NCBI GenBank assembly: GCA_002721305.1 | Contig: PBKA01000019.1 | Span: forward strand, 1-64,000 | Length of the DNA: 64,000 bases | Origin: Acidimicrobiaceae bacterium | GTDB taxonomy: Bacteria > Actinomycetota > Acidimicrobiia > Acidimicrobiales > Poriferisodalaceae | Direction: 5' to 3' | Translations under genes and position numbers: made by a program | Shown here: piece by piece, positions 1 to 7,988 of the stretch | Numbering within the stretch: position 1 is the first letter of the stretch | Layout of the letters: each line of letters begins with the position of its first letter | Notes under the pieces: generated by a model | What the model was told of the DNA's origin: nothing | What the model saw: only the letters and a program-made list of their open reading frames with translations | Databases searched by the model: none

Positions 1-834
1 ACCATCCAACGGGTTGACATGCGAGAACAAGTCGTTGATGTTCCACCTCAAGAAGTAATCACCTCCGACAACGTTGTTGTCTCAGTAGATGCTGTGGTGT
101 TTTACGAACCGACCGACCCCCAGCGCCTCGTCTATAACATCGCGAACTTTGTCCTCGCGATTACCAAGCTCGCCCAGACCAACTTGCGAAACCTTGTAGG
201 AGATCTACAACTCGACGGAGCCTTGACTTCTCGGGATCGCATCAACGCGGCCCTGCGAGAAATACTTGATGAAGCAACAGACAAATGGGGAGTGCGCGTA
301 GTTCGCGTCGAGATCCAGCGTATCGACCCACCACCAGACGTCATGGCCGCTATGCATGAACAGATGAAGGCTGAACGTACGAGGCGCGCAACAGTTACCG
401 AAGCTGAAGGGTTCCGAGAGTCGGAAATCACCCGAGCCGAAGGTGACAAACAAGCCCAAATTCTTGAAGCAGAAGGCCAAAGGCAAAGCGCGATTCTCGC
501 CGCTGAAGGTGAAGCCCAGGCGCTACGAACTGTGGCCGAAGCCGAAAGTTACCGTTTGCAAACTGTCGCCGCAGGAGAGGCAGAAGCGACTCGCCAAGTC
601 TTTCAGGCCATCCATGACGGAGACCCGACAAGTGATGTTCTAGCTGTCCGCTACATCGAAGCTTTAACTCAGATTGCTGATGGAAGGGCCACAAAGATCG
701 TTGTTCCAACAGAGTTCAGTGGGGTGTTAGGTGCAGTGACCGGGATAGCGGAGGCGATGCGTCCGATTGTCGAAACCGATGAAGGACCCGAGCCTGATCC
801 TGTGAATGAATCGAAAGATATGGATTCGGAGTAA
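1..834 (+). CDS. SPFH/band 7 (stomatin-like) protein, 5' end outside window
   Basis: The frame is open from base 1 ([12 protein letters not shown]...), so the gene begins upstream and this is the C-terminal three quarters or so. The visible part holds the SPFH core ([17 protein letters not shown], a [10 protein letters not shown] strand, then KAERTRRA) followed by a long Ala/Glu-rich coiled coil with repeated AEG units, typical of stomatins and paraslipins. Such proteins oligomerise at the membrane through an N-terminal hydrophobic anchor (not visible here) and scaffold membrane proteases or transporters. A NfeD-type partner, often adjacent, would have to lie upstream of the window. Family call is firm; the cellular role is inferred. 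Confidence 0.9.
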   Translation, partial: TIQRVDMREQVVDVPPQEVITSDNVVVSVDAVVFYEPTDPQRLVYNIANFVLAITKLAQTNLRNLVGDLQLDGALTSRDRINAALREILDEATDKWGVRVVRVEIQRIDPPPDVMAAMHEQMKAERTRRATVTEAEGFRESEITRAEGDKQAQILEAEGQRQSAILAAEGEAQALRTVAEAESYRLQTVAAGEAEATRQVFQAIHDGDPTSDVLAVRYIEALTQIADGRATKIVVPTEFSGVLGAVTGIAEAMRPIVETDEGPEPDPVNESKDMDSE

Positions 835-864
835 CAGGCCTTCTTTGACCTAGGGTCTACGCCT

Positions 865-1023
865 GTGATTTCAGACGCTGCACGTCAAAGACATGATCAG
901 GCTGAAGCTGCTGGTGAAGACAGCTATATAGACCCCGACACTGGTTTTCAGGTATTCACAGCTCAGTTTTTGAAGCGTCGAGTCTGGTGTTGCAGTAGCG
1001 GGTGTCGACATTGTCCTTGGTAG
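865..1023 (+). CDS. DUF5522-type small cysteine-rich protein (52 aa)
   Basis: A 52-codon frame starting with GTG at 865 and ending in TAG. The product carries YIDPDTGFQVFTAQFL, a hydrophobic/basic stretch and a C-terminal CCSSGCRHCPW tail. The D-P-x-T-G-x-x-V-F-T segment and the CC-x2-GCRHCP tail are the hallmarks of the DUF5522 family, which is short and of unknown function. Four cysteines plus a histidine at the tail suggest metal or Fe-S binding, but that is inference. It follows the SPFH gene by 30 bases in the same frame and strand and may be co-transcribed. No strong ribosome site is visible before the GTG. Confidence 0.75.
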   Translation: MISDAARQRHDQAEAAGEDSYIDPDTGFQVFTAQFLKRRVWCCSSGCRHCPW

Positions 1024-1128
1024 ACGGGACATAACTGCCGTTTACCGGGCAAGTCTTTCATTGCTTGAATGCCTGATCTCGAGGTCACCAACAAACCCAG
1101 AGAGCACTGACATATTAAGTTGCCTTCT

Positions 1129-1521
1129 ATGCGTATGACTGATCAGCGGCGAGAAGAACTAGAAGCAGAAATTGAAGCTTTTATGGGACGGTACAACGAA
1201 GCTTTTGTCAGTGGTACTCGCGATGACTTGCAAAATTTGGTGCACTTGCCGGTGATCTATGTCTCTGAAACGGAAGCACAAGTACGCGAGCGATACCCGT
1301 TCGATCCTGAGCGCATGCGAGAGAGCACCGGATTTCATCATCCGGAGACTGAAACGAAGATTGTCCACCTCGAAGAACACCGCGCTCATCTGACGATTGA
1401 AGGAACCCGTCATCGTGAAGACGGTTCAGTTATCGAGTCAATCGATAGCTTCTACATCCTTCACAAACGCGACGATCAGTGGCGGGTTTCTGTGTTCTCG
1501 GGCATCCGGGGCGCTCGTTAG
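1129..1521 (+). CDS. NTF2-like (SnoaL-type) protein of unknown function
   Basis: A 130-residue protein with an alpha+beta pattern expected of the NTF2/SnoaL cone fold: an N-terminal helix (EEIEAFMGRYNEAFVSGT-like), a loop with LVHLPVIYVS, and strands ending in DSFYILHKRDDQWRVSVFSG, which is the usual last-two-strand signature of this fold. ATG 1129 is taken as the start; ATG 1135 and TTG 1120 are also possible and none has a clear ribosome site. Members include isomerases, cyclases and ligand-binding proteins, so no reaction can be assigned. It is one of six such proteins in the window. Confidence 0.7.
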   Translation: MRMTDQRREELEAEIEAFMGRYNEAFVSGTRDDLQNLVHLPVIYVSETEAQVRERYPFDPERMRESTGFHHPETETKIVHLEEHRAHLTIEGTRHREDGSVIESIDSFYILHKRDDQWRVSVFSGIRGAR

Positions 1522-1555
1522 TAGGAGATGTCCCTCTCCGGTCTACGCTTCTGTC

Positions 1556-2323
1556 ATGTCAGACGATGGGCCGCTGGATCATGTCAACAGAAATCGTGAT
1601 CTTTGGGATGGCTGGGCTGCCGAGTGGTTTGAGAGGGGCGAACGTGCCTGGGCAATGGATGAAGCTTGCTGGGGCATTCACCAGATTGCGGAATCTGAAC
1701 TCGGGCTACTCAACAGCTTTTCCGGGGGAAAGATCATCGAACTTGGCTGTGGAACTGGCTATGTGTCGGCCTGGCTGGCTCGCTTAGGAGGCGACCCAGT
1801 CGGAGTGGATAATTCCTTAATGCAGCTTTCCAGCGCCCATCAATTACAGAAGCGCTTTGATCTATATTTCCCTTTAATACACGCCGACGCCGAAAATCTG
1901 CCATTTGTTGACGAGTCGTTTGATTTTGCGATCTCAGAATACGGGGCTGCGATTTGGTGTGACCCGTACCGATGGATACCTGAAGTGGCGAGGGTTTTGA
2001 GATCTGGTGGGCGTCTAGTTTTTCTCGGCAATTCGACACAGATCATGCTTTCGGTGCCTGACGACGATGGACCAGCTACTACGGCACTGCAACGCCCTCA
2101 ATTCGGTATGCATCGTATGGAATGGGACGACGATCCCGGAGTGGAGTTCCACCTTTCGCACGGCGACCGTATCAAGCTCCTGCGAGCAAACGGCTTTGAA
2201 ATCGAAGACCTCATCGAGCTTTATCCTTCCTCTGGTGCCCTAGAGAGTCCCTACACCTTCGTCACGCTTGACTGGGCTAGGCAATGGCCGGCCGAAGAGG
2301 CATGGATAGCCCGCAAAGTCTGA
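1556..2323 (+). CDS. Class I SAM-dependent methyltransferase
   Basis: A 255-residue protein starting at ATG 1556. Motif I is IIELGCGTGYVSAWLARLG near residues 65-83, followed by an acidic strand end (GVDNS), HADAENLPF for the adenine-binding region and FDFAISEYGA as motif IV, and then VARVLRSGGRLVFLG. This is the methyltransferase-11 (ubiE-like) fold. The C-terminal third (LSHGDRIKLLRANGFEIEDL) is the usual substrate-side extension. The substrate cannot be told. The reading frame stays open upstream of 1556 inside the previous gene, but the motif spacing fits the ATG chosen here. Confidence 0.85.
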   Translation: MSDDGPLDHVNRNRDLWDGWAAEWFERGERAWAMDEACWGIHQIAESELGLLNSFSGGKIIELGCGTGYVSAWLARLGGDPVGVDNSLMQLSSAHQLQKRFDLYFPLIHADAENLPFVDESFDFAISEYGAAIWCDPYRWIPEVARVLRSGGRLVFLGNSTQIMLSVPDDDGPATTALQRPQFGMHRMEWDDDPGVEFHLSHGDRIKLLRANGFEIEDLIELYPSSGALESPYTFVTLDWARQWPAEEAWIARKV

Positions 2324-2360
2324 AATTATGGTGTCGATCACTACCGAATGAGCAGGACCT

Positions 2361-2921
2361 ATGCCAATACCTGGTCGACTTGTTTCACTGGGCTTAGAGC
2401 ACATTGATGCCCTCGAAGCTTTTCTCAGTGAATTCGACACGAACCCCACCGAATTACAAGGCTACTTCTGTCACCGGGACGCCTCTATCGAAGAGGCAGT
2501 CGCACTACTGGACGCTTGGAGCGCCGGAGAACGCCTGGAAGATACATGGGTTCGCGGTGAACCCCTCGGTCAGGACTGGGTTCAGAATTCGACATGGTTT
2601 TGGGAATTCGATGAGCAGCTACAAGGGGTGATCAATCTCCGCCACCGGCTCACACCCGCTCTCAAGCAAGAAGGCGGACATATCGGCTACTCAGTCGCGC
2701 AGCCGTTTCGCCGGCAAGGCGTGGCATCAGCAATGCTCAACGAGGTACTCGGCCTATGTCGAGAACTTGAGATACCTCGGACCTTGCTGACATGTCGATC
2801 CGACAACCTCGCATCCATCCGAACTATCGAAAAAAATGGGGGGGTACTGAACCGCGAGGGTTGGAGTAAACCTTCGGGGCAAACTCTGCGGTGGTATTGG
2901 GTTTCGCTGTCAGATACGTAG
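2361..2921 (+). CDS. GNAT family N-acetyltransferase
   Basis: A 186-residue GNAT-fold enzyme. The acetyl-CoA pyrophosphate loop is visible as PFRRQGVASAMLNEVL (Q/R-x-x-G-x-G/A pattern) around residues 115-130, followed by the strand LLTCRSDNLASIRTIEKNGG, typical of GNAT motif B where an asparagine and a following helix close over CoA. The N-terminal half is less conserved and contains the acceptor side. The substrate is unknown. The last 12 bases overlap the convergent SDR gene, an indication of compact packing. Confidence 0.85.
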   Translation: MPIPGRLVSLGLEHIDALEAFLSEFDTNPTELQGYFCHRDASIEEAVALLDAWSAGERLEDTWVRGEPLGQDWVQNSTWFWEFDEQLQGVINLRHRLTPALKQEGGHIGYSVAQPFRRQGVASAMLNEVLGLCRELEIPRTLLTCRSDNLASIRTIEKNGGVLNREGWSKPSGQTLRWYWVSLSDT

Positions 2922-3767
2922 GCCAAACAGATCGAAGAATGCGTGACCGTATTCCTCCGCAGATGACACCAGCGAACCCATCTCAACGAATTCTTCGTCG
3001 CTCATCGTTTTGTGACGTTCACCGATTTCTTCGCCTCCCCAGCCGCACACGTAACGCAACCTGTAATCCGAGCTGGTGAGGGCCTCGTAAATGGTTTCCG
3101 CGAATGATTCAGCTTGCACTGACGCTGCGATACCGGCGGTATAAAACTGGAACATTCTGTCGTAGTGGTCCTGGTATGCAGTAGGTACGGGATTTCCTTC
3201 ATTCTTCGGCAAAATTGCGGTGCGAGTAACCCCAGGTTCGACGATGTGGACCCGGATGCCGAAACTGATGAGTTCTTGGGCTAACGCCTCGCTCATACCC
3301 TCCAAGGCAAACTTTGAGCCCACATAGACCGTTTGGCCGATGTGGCCGATAAGACCAGCGACCGAAGAGACTTGGAAGATGTGGCCAGAACCGCGTTCTC
3401 GCATGCCCGGAACGAACGCCTTTACACACCGAACAGGTCCCCAGACGTTCACGTCCATTACTTCTTTTGCCCTGTCGACATCAATATCTTCAGTCACCGA
3501 GTTGAAAGCAACACCGGCGTTGTTGACTAGAACGTCGACAGTGTCGCCGTTTACCTCGATGTGTCGGGCACACTCGAGAACGGAATCGTTGTTGGTGACG
3601 TCAATTTCAATAGCTGAAAGGTCGAGACCTTCGGCCAACTCGAGGAGCTTCGAACCCTTCTCCAGGTCCCGCATTCCCGCATACACTTTGTGCCCTTTTT
3701 GAGCCAGAAGAAGAGCAGTTGCCCGGCCGAGTCCCGAGTTTGCCCCAGTCACCAATGTCACAGTCAT
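2910..3767 (-). CDS. Short-chain dehydrogenase/reductase (SDR)
   Basis: A 285-residue classical SDR. The N-terminus has the nucleotide-binding TGANSGLGRA (TGxxxGxG), followed by NNAGVAF and the catalytic serine in QVSSVAG with YVGSK as the Tyr/Lys pair thirteen residues on. The region after VEPGVTRT is longer than in FabG-type members and resembles the 'retinol dehydrogenase-like' subgroup that acts on hydrophobic alcohols, but this is a weak inference. The start ATG 3767 gives a protein beginning directly at the Rossmann strand. It overlaps the 3' end of the GNAT gene by 12 bases. Confidence 0.88.
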   Translation of the reverse strand: MTVTLVTGANSGLGRATALLLAQKGHKVYAGMRDLEKGSKLLELAEGLDLSAIEIDVTNNDSVLECARHIEVNGDTVDVLVNNAGVAFNSVTEDIDVDRAKEVMDVNVWGPVRCVKAFVPGMRERGSGHIFQVSSVAGLIGHIGQTVYVGSKFALEGMSEALAQELISFGIRVHIVEPGVTRTAILPKNEGNPVPTAYQDHYDRMFQFYTAGIAASVQAESFAETIYEALTSSDYRLRYVCGWGGEEIGERHKTMSDEEFVEMGSLVSSAEEYGHAFFDLFGLRI

Positions 3768-3878
3768 AGCTGGACTCTAGCGCTCACCGAAATGCGTCGT
3801 CGCTTCACCAAGGTAAGGACCAGAGGGACGCTCTGTGTGTCGCAAGTCGAATCCAGTCCGCTGTGCGTTTGCTCTGAG

Positions 3879-4175
3879 CTAGCCGGCGTTCATGGACTGC
3901 GAAATCACCGCAAAGCCTTCAGTGGCTTCGAGTCGCTTTCCTATGACTTCCTGGTAGTCCTCGGATTCGTACCATGCTTTCGCCGCAGCGGTATCTTCGA
4001 ATTTCAAGATGACGGTTTGAGGACCGGGCGGGTTTCCCTCAATTGTCTCCGCAGCAACATCGAACACAACAAGTTCGGCACCAGCAGCTTGGATACTTGG
4101 TCCCGCACCCTTTTGGTATTCACGGTATAACTCCGGATCATTAACAACGTATTGAGCAACGAAATATGCAGCCAT
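3879..4175 (-). CDS. DUF1330 family protein
   Basis: A 98-residue protein matching the DUF1330 pattern: an initial strand AAYFVAQYVVNDPELYREY, a glycine-rich turn, VVFDVAAETIEGNPPG and the diagnostic VILKFEDTAAAKAWYES with a following YQEVIGKRLEATEG. The fold is a dimeric alpha+beta (ferredoxin-like) barrel related to ABM and EthD proteins. No enzymatic role is established for the family. It stands alone between the SDR gene and the ThuA-like gene, on the same strand as both, so could be read with the upstream ThuA-like gene. Confidence 0.85.
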   Translation of the reverse strand: MAAYFVAQYVVNDPELYREYQKGAGPSIQAAGAELVVFDVAAETIEGNPPGPQTVILKFEDTAAAKAWYESEDYQEVIGKRLEATEGFAVISQSMNAG

Positions 4176-4260
4176 GAGGTCAGTCTGACACGTGCACGAA
4201 CTGCTTGCCTCCGATAGTGAACCGTGGCCGTGGCTTCAGTTGGAAGACACCGTTTAAGGC

Positions 4261-5022
4261 TTAAATCGAACTGCCCATCGCCCATCGGATACCGCGGCGA
4301 AGTAGTTCGTAGTACATCGGTTGTTCCCATGAGCATCGTTCGATGACCGGGTAGTAGTCCATGAGGGGCTGCATGTCCCAGTGACCGCGACAGTGACCGA
4401 GGGTGTTGTACAAAACCCCGCCAGCCCCTAGGGGACGGAGGTACTGAACGAGATGTCGTTCACTTTGAGTCCAGTCACTTTCTGCGAAACCGGTTGCCTC
4501 ACCACTCCAGTTGGTGTGAAGCAACGGAATGAGATCATTCGCGTCGTGATGCTCCATGAGGTACAACTCGTCGTCGGTTTCGAATTGTTCAATGTCCGCA
4601 ACTAGCCAATGGTCAGGATCGCTGAGTTCGACTCGATAGAGGTGGATGGGTGGATGAGCGACAAATTGACTGCCTAATAGTTTCGCCCACGTCGGAAAAC
4701 AACGCGGTGCTTCGACTCCGGTCGGGCGAGGAAGATCAAGGGCCGCGTTTGTTCCGTGCAAAGCGAGCCAGCGTCCACCGTTTTCGACCCAACCCCAAAG
4801 AACAGCTTGCGCTTTTTCGCTTGGGCGCACGTCGCAGGTGTAGCTCACAAGAAACTGGGCATCGGCGATACCGCCGAGCGATTCATAGTCGGGAACGACG
4901 GTGACCCTCACGTGGGAATGCTCGGCCAGCAAGCTGAGCAGCTCGCCCCGTGCGAAGTCAATGTCGTGATACTTCCCGCCCGTCACCAGGTACGCGTCAA
5001 CGCGCTCGGTGCGCTCACTCAT
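4261..5022 (-). CDS. ThuA-like domain protein (class I glutamine-amidotransferase-like fold)
   Basis: A 253-residue protein with the ThuA-like layout: an opening strand AYLVTGGKYHDIDFA, a middle strand FLVSYTC, WGWVENGGRWLALHGTNAA, then a His-rich end region (YNTLGHCRGHWDMQPLMDYY) and C-terminal RRGIRWAMG. The last GHC...H...RGI.WA block is characteristic of ThuA-like proteins that occur with sugar-utilisation or oxidoreductase genes. Its stop is two bases from nothing else upstream; its start lies two bases after the stop of the SDR gene at 5025-5780, so the two almost surely form one transcript. The substrate is unknown. Confidence 0.8.
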   Translation of the reverse strand: MSERTERVDAYLVTGGKYHDIDFARGELLSLLAEHSHVRVTVVPDYESLGGIADAQFLVSYTCDVRPSEKAQAVLWGWVENGGRWLALHGTNAALDLPRPTGVEAPRCFPTWAKLLGSQFVAHPPIHLYRVELSDPDHWLVADIEQFETDDELYLMEHHDANDLIPLLHTNWSGEATGFAESDWTQSERHLVQYLRPLGAGGVLYNTLGHCRGHWDMQPLMDYYPVIERCSWEQPMYYELLRRGIRWAMGSSI

Positions 5023-5024
5023 GA

Positions 5025-5780
5025 TCAGTAATTCACTCGTTTGGTGAATCCCCCATCAACGGTCAAGTTGGCACCGTTGATGTGATTGGCAGCGTCGCTA
5101 GCAAGAAAAACGACTGCGTTCGCTACGTCTTGAGCGACCCCTAGTTCGCCTCGAGGATGAGCAGCTTGGGTCGCCGAAAAAAATTCTTCCATGTGGTCCT
5201 TGATCATGTTCCAGTCGCCGCCCTCAACGAAAATCGGTCCGGGCTGCACCACATTGCACCGAATTCCTTTGGGGCCGAGCACCTGGGCTTGACCGAGCGT
5301 CCAGTTCGTTACAGCGGCCTTCAAAGCCGAATAGCTACCGGCACCAGTAGCGAAGTGTTCCGCCGTCGCTGTAGTGCCGATGCTGATCAGCGTGCCCCCA
5401 CCTTCGGTCAGATGCTCTTGAGCCGCTTCAACACCACCTACCAACGCCCGAAGATCAACGTTGAAGTTGTTGATCCAATCGTCAAGGGAGCGTTGAGGTT
5501 TAGCGCTCGTGTTGTGCACGTATACATCGATACCGCCGAGAGTCTCAGCCGACGCAGCGACCCATGCTTCAAGGGTCCCCAGATCCCCAGCGTCGACTGG
5601 GGATCCACAGACGGTTCCAAGCGATGAGAGCTCCTCGACGGCAGCGGCGACGCCCTCCTCGTCGCGGGCGCAGATTGCGACCGACGCACCCTCAGCTAGG
5701 AATGTTTCAGCGATCGAGCGGCCGATGCCTTTGGTCGCGCCCGTCACTAATGCGGCTTTACCTGAAAGTCCTAGATCCAT
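5025..5780 (-). CDS. SDR family oxidoreductase, FabG-like, with Thr at the usual Ser position
   Basis: A 251-residue classical SDR: TGATKGIGRSIA nucleotide site, CARDE after the second strand, YSALK catalytic Tyr/Lys, and the C-terminal NGANLTVDGGF typical of tetrameric FabG-like enzymes. Two features are unusual: the NNAG motif is replaced by HNTS, and counting thirteen residues before the catalytic Tyr lands on a threonine in SIGTTATA rather than serine. A threonine can substitute in some SDRs. It precedes the ThuA-like gene by two bases and probably is co-transcribed and functionally linked with it. The substrate is unknown. Confidence 0.87.
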   Translation of the reverse strand: MDLGLSGKAALVTGATKGIGRSIAETFLAEGASVAICARDEEGVAAAVEELSSLGTVCGSPVDAGDLGTLEAWVAASAETLGGIDVYVHNTSAKPQRSLDDWINNFNVDLRALVGGVEAAQEHLTEGGGTLISIGTTATAEHFATGAGSYSALKAAVTNWTLGQAQVLGPKGIRCNVVQPGPIFVEGGDWNMIKDHMEEFFSATQAAHPRGELGVAQDVANAVVFLASDAANHINGANLTVDGGFTKRVNY

Positions 5781-5912
5781 TGATCACTCCCTATTCGCTT
5801 TTGATTTCAATGTGTTGTCAGGTCACATCATCGCCGACGCGGCGGGCCAAAAGAAACAAGAAGTGATGGTTGAATGTGAAAGCAGGGTCCCCGGGAATAC
5901 AAGGGAGTGCTT

Positions 5913-6113
5913 TTAGGCGGCCGAACGCTTACGTCGACGGAACCCGCCGTCTGGGTAGTTGCGATGGCGTTTCACCCTGAATAGTGCCCGGATGATTCGA
6001 CTGACTATTCCCCGGCGCTTTCCTTGTGGTCCGAATTCAGGTGGTCCTTCGTAGGTCCAGTTCTCAATTTCCTCTTCGGTCCTAGTGTCATATTGCACTC
6101 TGTAACTTTTCAT
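5913..6113 (-). CDS. Small basic hypothetical protein (66 aa)
   Basis: I do not recognise this family. ATG 6113 is preferred over an in-frame start 48 bases upstream because GAGG sits seven bases before it. The protein begins MKSYRVQYDTRTEEEIENW, has a Gly/Pro-rich middle (GPPEFGPQGKRRG), one short hydrophobic amphipathic stretch (IVSRIIRALFRV) and ends in a dense run of arginines and lysines (RRRKRSAA). The basic tail suggests nucleic-acid or membrane-surface contact, only as inference. It is transcribed away from the RNA methyltransferase gene. Confidence 0.5.
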   Translation of the reverse strand: MKSYRVQYDTRTEEEIENWTYEGPPEFGPQGKRRGIVSRIIRALFRVKRHRNYPDGGFRRRKRSAA

Positions 6114-6294
6114 ACCGTTGCCTCTTTTACGGTTGTTCTCATTGTTCATTTCACTCACCATTTTACACTAAACAATCGTTCAGTAATTGAAATCTCGAGC
6201 TCCACTGCCAGAATCGAAGCCCGCGACGACTTGCCCATTCGAGGTATTTCTCCTCTTTGTTGCTGTTCGATTTCGCCTCTATGAGAATGACAGT

Positions 6295-7116
6295 GTGCTC
6301 ATTGCAGTAAAGGACGCCACTGATCCCCGCATCGATGTGTTTCAGGGCCTGCGCGACAAAGTTCTGCGGCAACGCAGAGAAGCTCCCGGCGGAGACCTGG
6401 CCGGTATTTTCATCGCTGAAGGGGACATAGTTATCGAGCGAGCGATAGCGGCTGGCTACAGATTGCAGTCGGTTCTCATCGACGCCAAAAGAAGCCAACC
6501 GCTACCTGAGCAGTTCGATGATGTCGACGTGTTCGCGGCAAATGACCCGGTATTGGAGCACATAGCTGGCTATCACTCATATCGCGGTGCCTTGGGTTGC
6601 TTTTATCGCAAAGAACTTCGCCGACCAGAAGAACTCCTAGCTGACCCGTCGCTCAGATCTTTCGTCATTGTCGAAGGGGTGAACAACCCTACGAATTTGG
6701 GCACCATCATTCGATGTGCCGCGGGTCTTGACATCGACGCTCTCCTGCTGAGTCCGGATTCCATTGACCCGCTGTCGCGTAGGTGTTGTCGTGTGTCAAT
6801 GGGCGAAGGTTTCTCTCTCCCTTACGCCCGTTTGAACGACATAGAGGGAGGTCTTGCTGCGGTAAAGAGCTCAGGGATTGAGTTGTTGGCGATGACACCA
6901 AACTATGACGCGACGGATATAGCTACCTTGAAGTACTCAGACACCGACAGAGTTGCGGTACTGCTCGGCGGCGAGGGTTCCGGACTTACCGACAAAGCCC
7001 TAGCGTCCACCACAAGGTGGGTACGTATTCCGATGTCGGGGAATTCGGACTCACTCAACGTAGGCAGCGCGGCGGCAGTCACGTTTTATGCGTTGCGACA
7101 AGCGAGGCAAGGTTGA
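6295..7116 (+). CDS. TrmH/SpoU family RNA 2'-O-ribose methyltransferase
   Basis: A 273-residue SPOUT methyltransferase. The N-terminal part (IAEGDIVIERAIAAGYRLQSVLID) is the SpoU substrate-binding domain; the catalytic knot follows with VIVEGVNNPTNLGTIIRCAA (motif 1, with the N-x-G-x-x-x-R arginine), LLGGEGSGL (motif 2) and IPMSGNSDSLNVGSAAAV (motif 3, N-V-x-x-A). All three motifs are complete, so the enzyme should be active on rRNA or tRNA with SAM. GTG 6295 is preferred as the start because homologues begin close to this point; the frame stays open upstream to TTG 6187. Confidence 0.9.
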   Translation: MLIAVKDATDPRIDVFQGLRDKVLRQRREAPGGDLAGIFIAEGDIVIERAIAAGYRLQSVLIDAKRSQPLPEQFDDVDVFAANDPVLEHIAGYHSYRGALGCFYRKELRRPEELLADPSLRSFVIVEGVNNPTNLGTIIRCAAGLDIDALLLSPDSIDPLSRRCCRVSMGEGFSLPYARLNDIEGGLAAVKSSGIELLAMTPNYDATDIATLKYSDTDRVAVLLGGEGSGLTDKALASTTRWVRIPMSGNSDSLNVGSAAAVTFYALRQARQG

Positions 7117-7165
7117 AGACCGAGCGACTCTCTTTCTCAAAAGAAAACGGAAGTAGCATTCGTCC

Positions 7166-7936
7166 GTGGAGCAGATTTGTGTTGATATCGAAGCCGAAAC
7201 GGCGGCCCTAGCAGCAGTCGTAAGTGGTCTCACCGAAGACCAATGGCGCGCTCCCACGGTTGCGGAAGGTTGGGACAGCCACGAAACAATTCTGCACCTA
7301 GGCGCCACAGATTGGGCGTGCTATCTCGCCGTGACCGACCCAGCTTCATTTGTCGACGCCCGCGAACGCTTATCTAAAGGCGAGGTATCAGTCCACGAGT
7401 TGGTTGGTTCGGAGATCAAAGCAAAGTTAGGTGGCGAACTTTGGGCTTGGTTTCTTGATGGTCGTACAGCGATGATCGACGCATTACGAAATGTCAACCC
7501 AAAGGCACGAGTCACTTGGCTTGGCCCAACTATTGGAGCGAGATCGTTAGCCACCAGTCGGCTTTTGGAGACATGGACACATTCCCATGATCTGGCCGAC
7601 ACCTTCGACGTTGAGTACCCCCAAACTGATCGCCTGCGACACATCGCCCACATTGGCTACGTCACCCGGGAGTTCAGCTACATCAATCGTGACATGACGA
7701 TGCCTGACGAACCGGTTCGCCTCGAACTCACTAGTCCAAACGGAGATCTATGGATTTGGGGTCCCGACGAAGCAGAGGAGGTGGTCATCTCCAGCGCCTA
7801 CGAATTTTGCAAGGTGCTTACGCGCCGAACACCACTCAGAGATTCAAAGGTTCAAACAAAAGGAGTGTGGGCCACCGAATGGATGGAGATCGCTCAACCT
7901 TGGATCGAACCACCTCGGATCAGCGACCAAGCCTGA
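7166..7936 (+). CDS. TIGR03084 family protein (DinB/maleylpyruvate isomerase-like metal-binding fold)
   Basis: A 256-residue protein starting with GTG 7166. The N-terminal four-helix part has LTEDQWRAPTVAEGWDSHE followed by TILHLG, then a second helix pair with LETWTHSHDLAD: the spaced histidines are the metal-ligand pattern of the DinB_2/MDMPI superfamily. The C-terminal domain (EPVRLELTSPNGDLWIWGP) matches the extra domain of the TIGR03084 family found mainly in Actinomycetota. Its reaction is not known; relatives are mycothiol- or glutathione-dependent isomerases and transferases. A close paralogue lies at 39707-40489, see findings. Confidence 0.85.
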   Translation: MEQICVDIEAETAALAAVVSGLTEDQWRAPTVAEGWDSHETILHLGATDWACYLAVTDPASFVDARERLSKGEVSVHELVGSEIKAKLGGELWAWFLDGRTAMIDALRNVNPKARVTWLGPTIGARSLATSRLLETWTHSHDLADTFDVEYPQTDRLRHIAHIGYVTREFSYINRDMTMPDEPVRLELTSPNGDLWIWGPDEAEEVVISSAYEFCKVLTRRTPLRDSKVQTKGVWATEWMEIAQPWIEPPRISDQA

Positions 7937-7988
7937 AGCAGCCCCCAACTAATTGCCTGAATTCTTGCGGCAACGACAGGGACCTCAG

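Noticed and set aside
1397-1555. Extended N-terminus of the methyltransferase
   Set aside because: The extension overlaps the NTF2-like gene and lacks resemblance to methyltransferase N-termini.
5509-5916. A plus-strand 135-codon frame opposite the SDR gene
   Set aside because: Antisense to a well-supported SDR, Ser/Ala/Arg-rich, no match to known domains.
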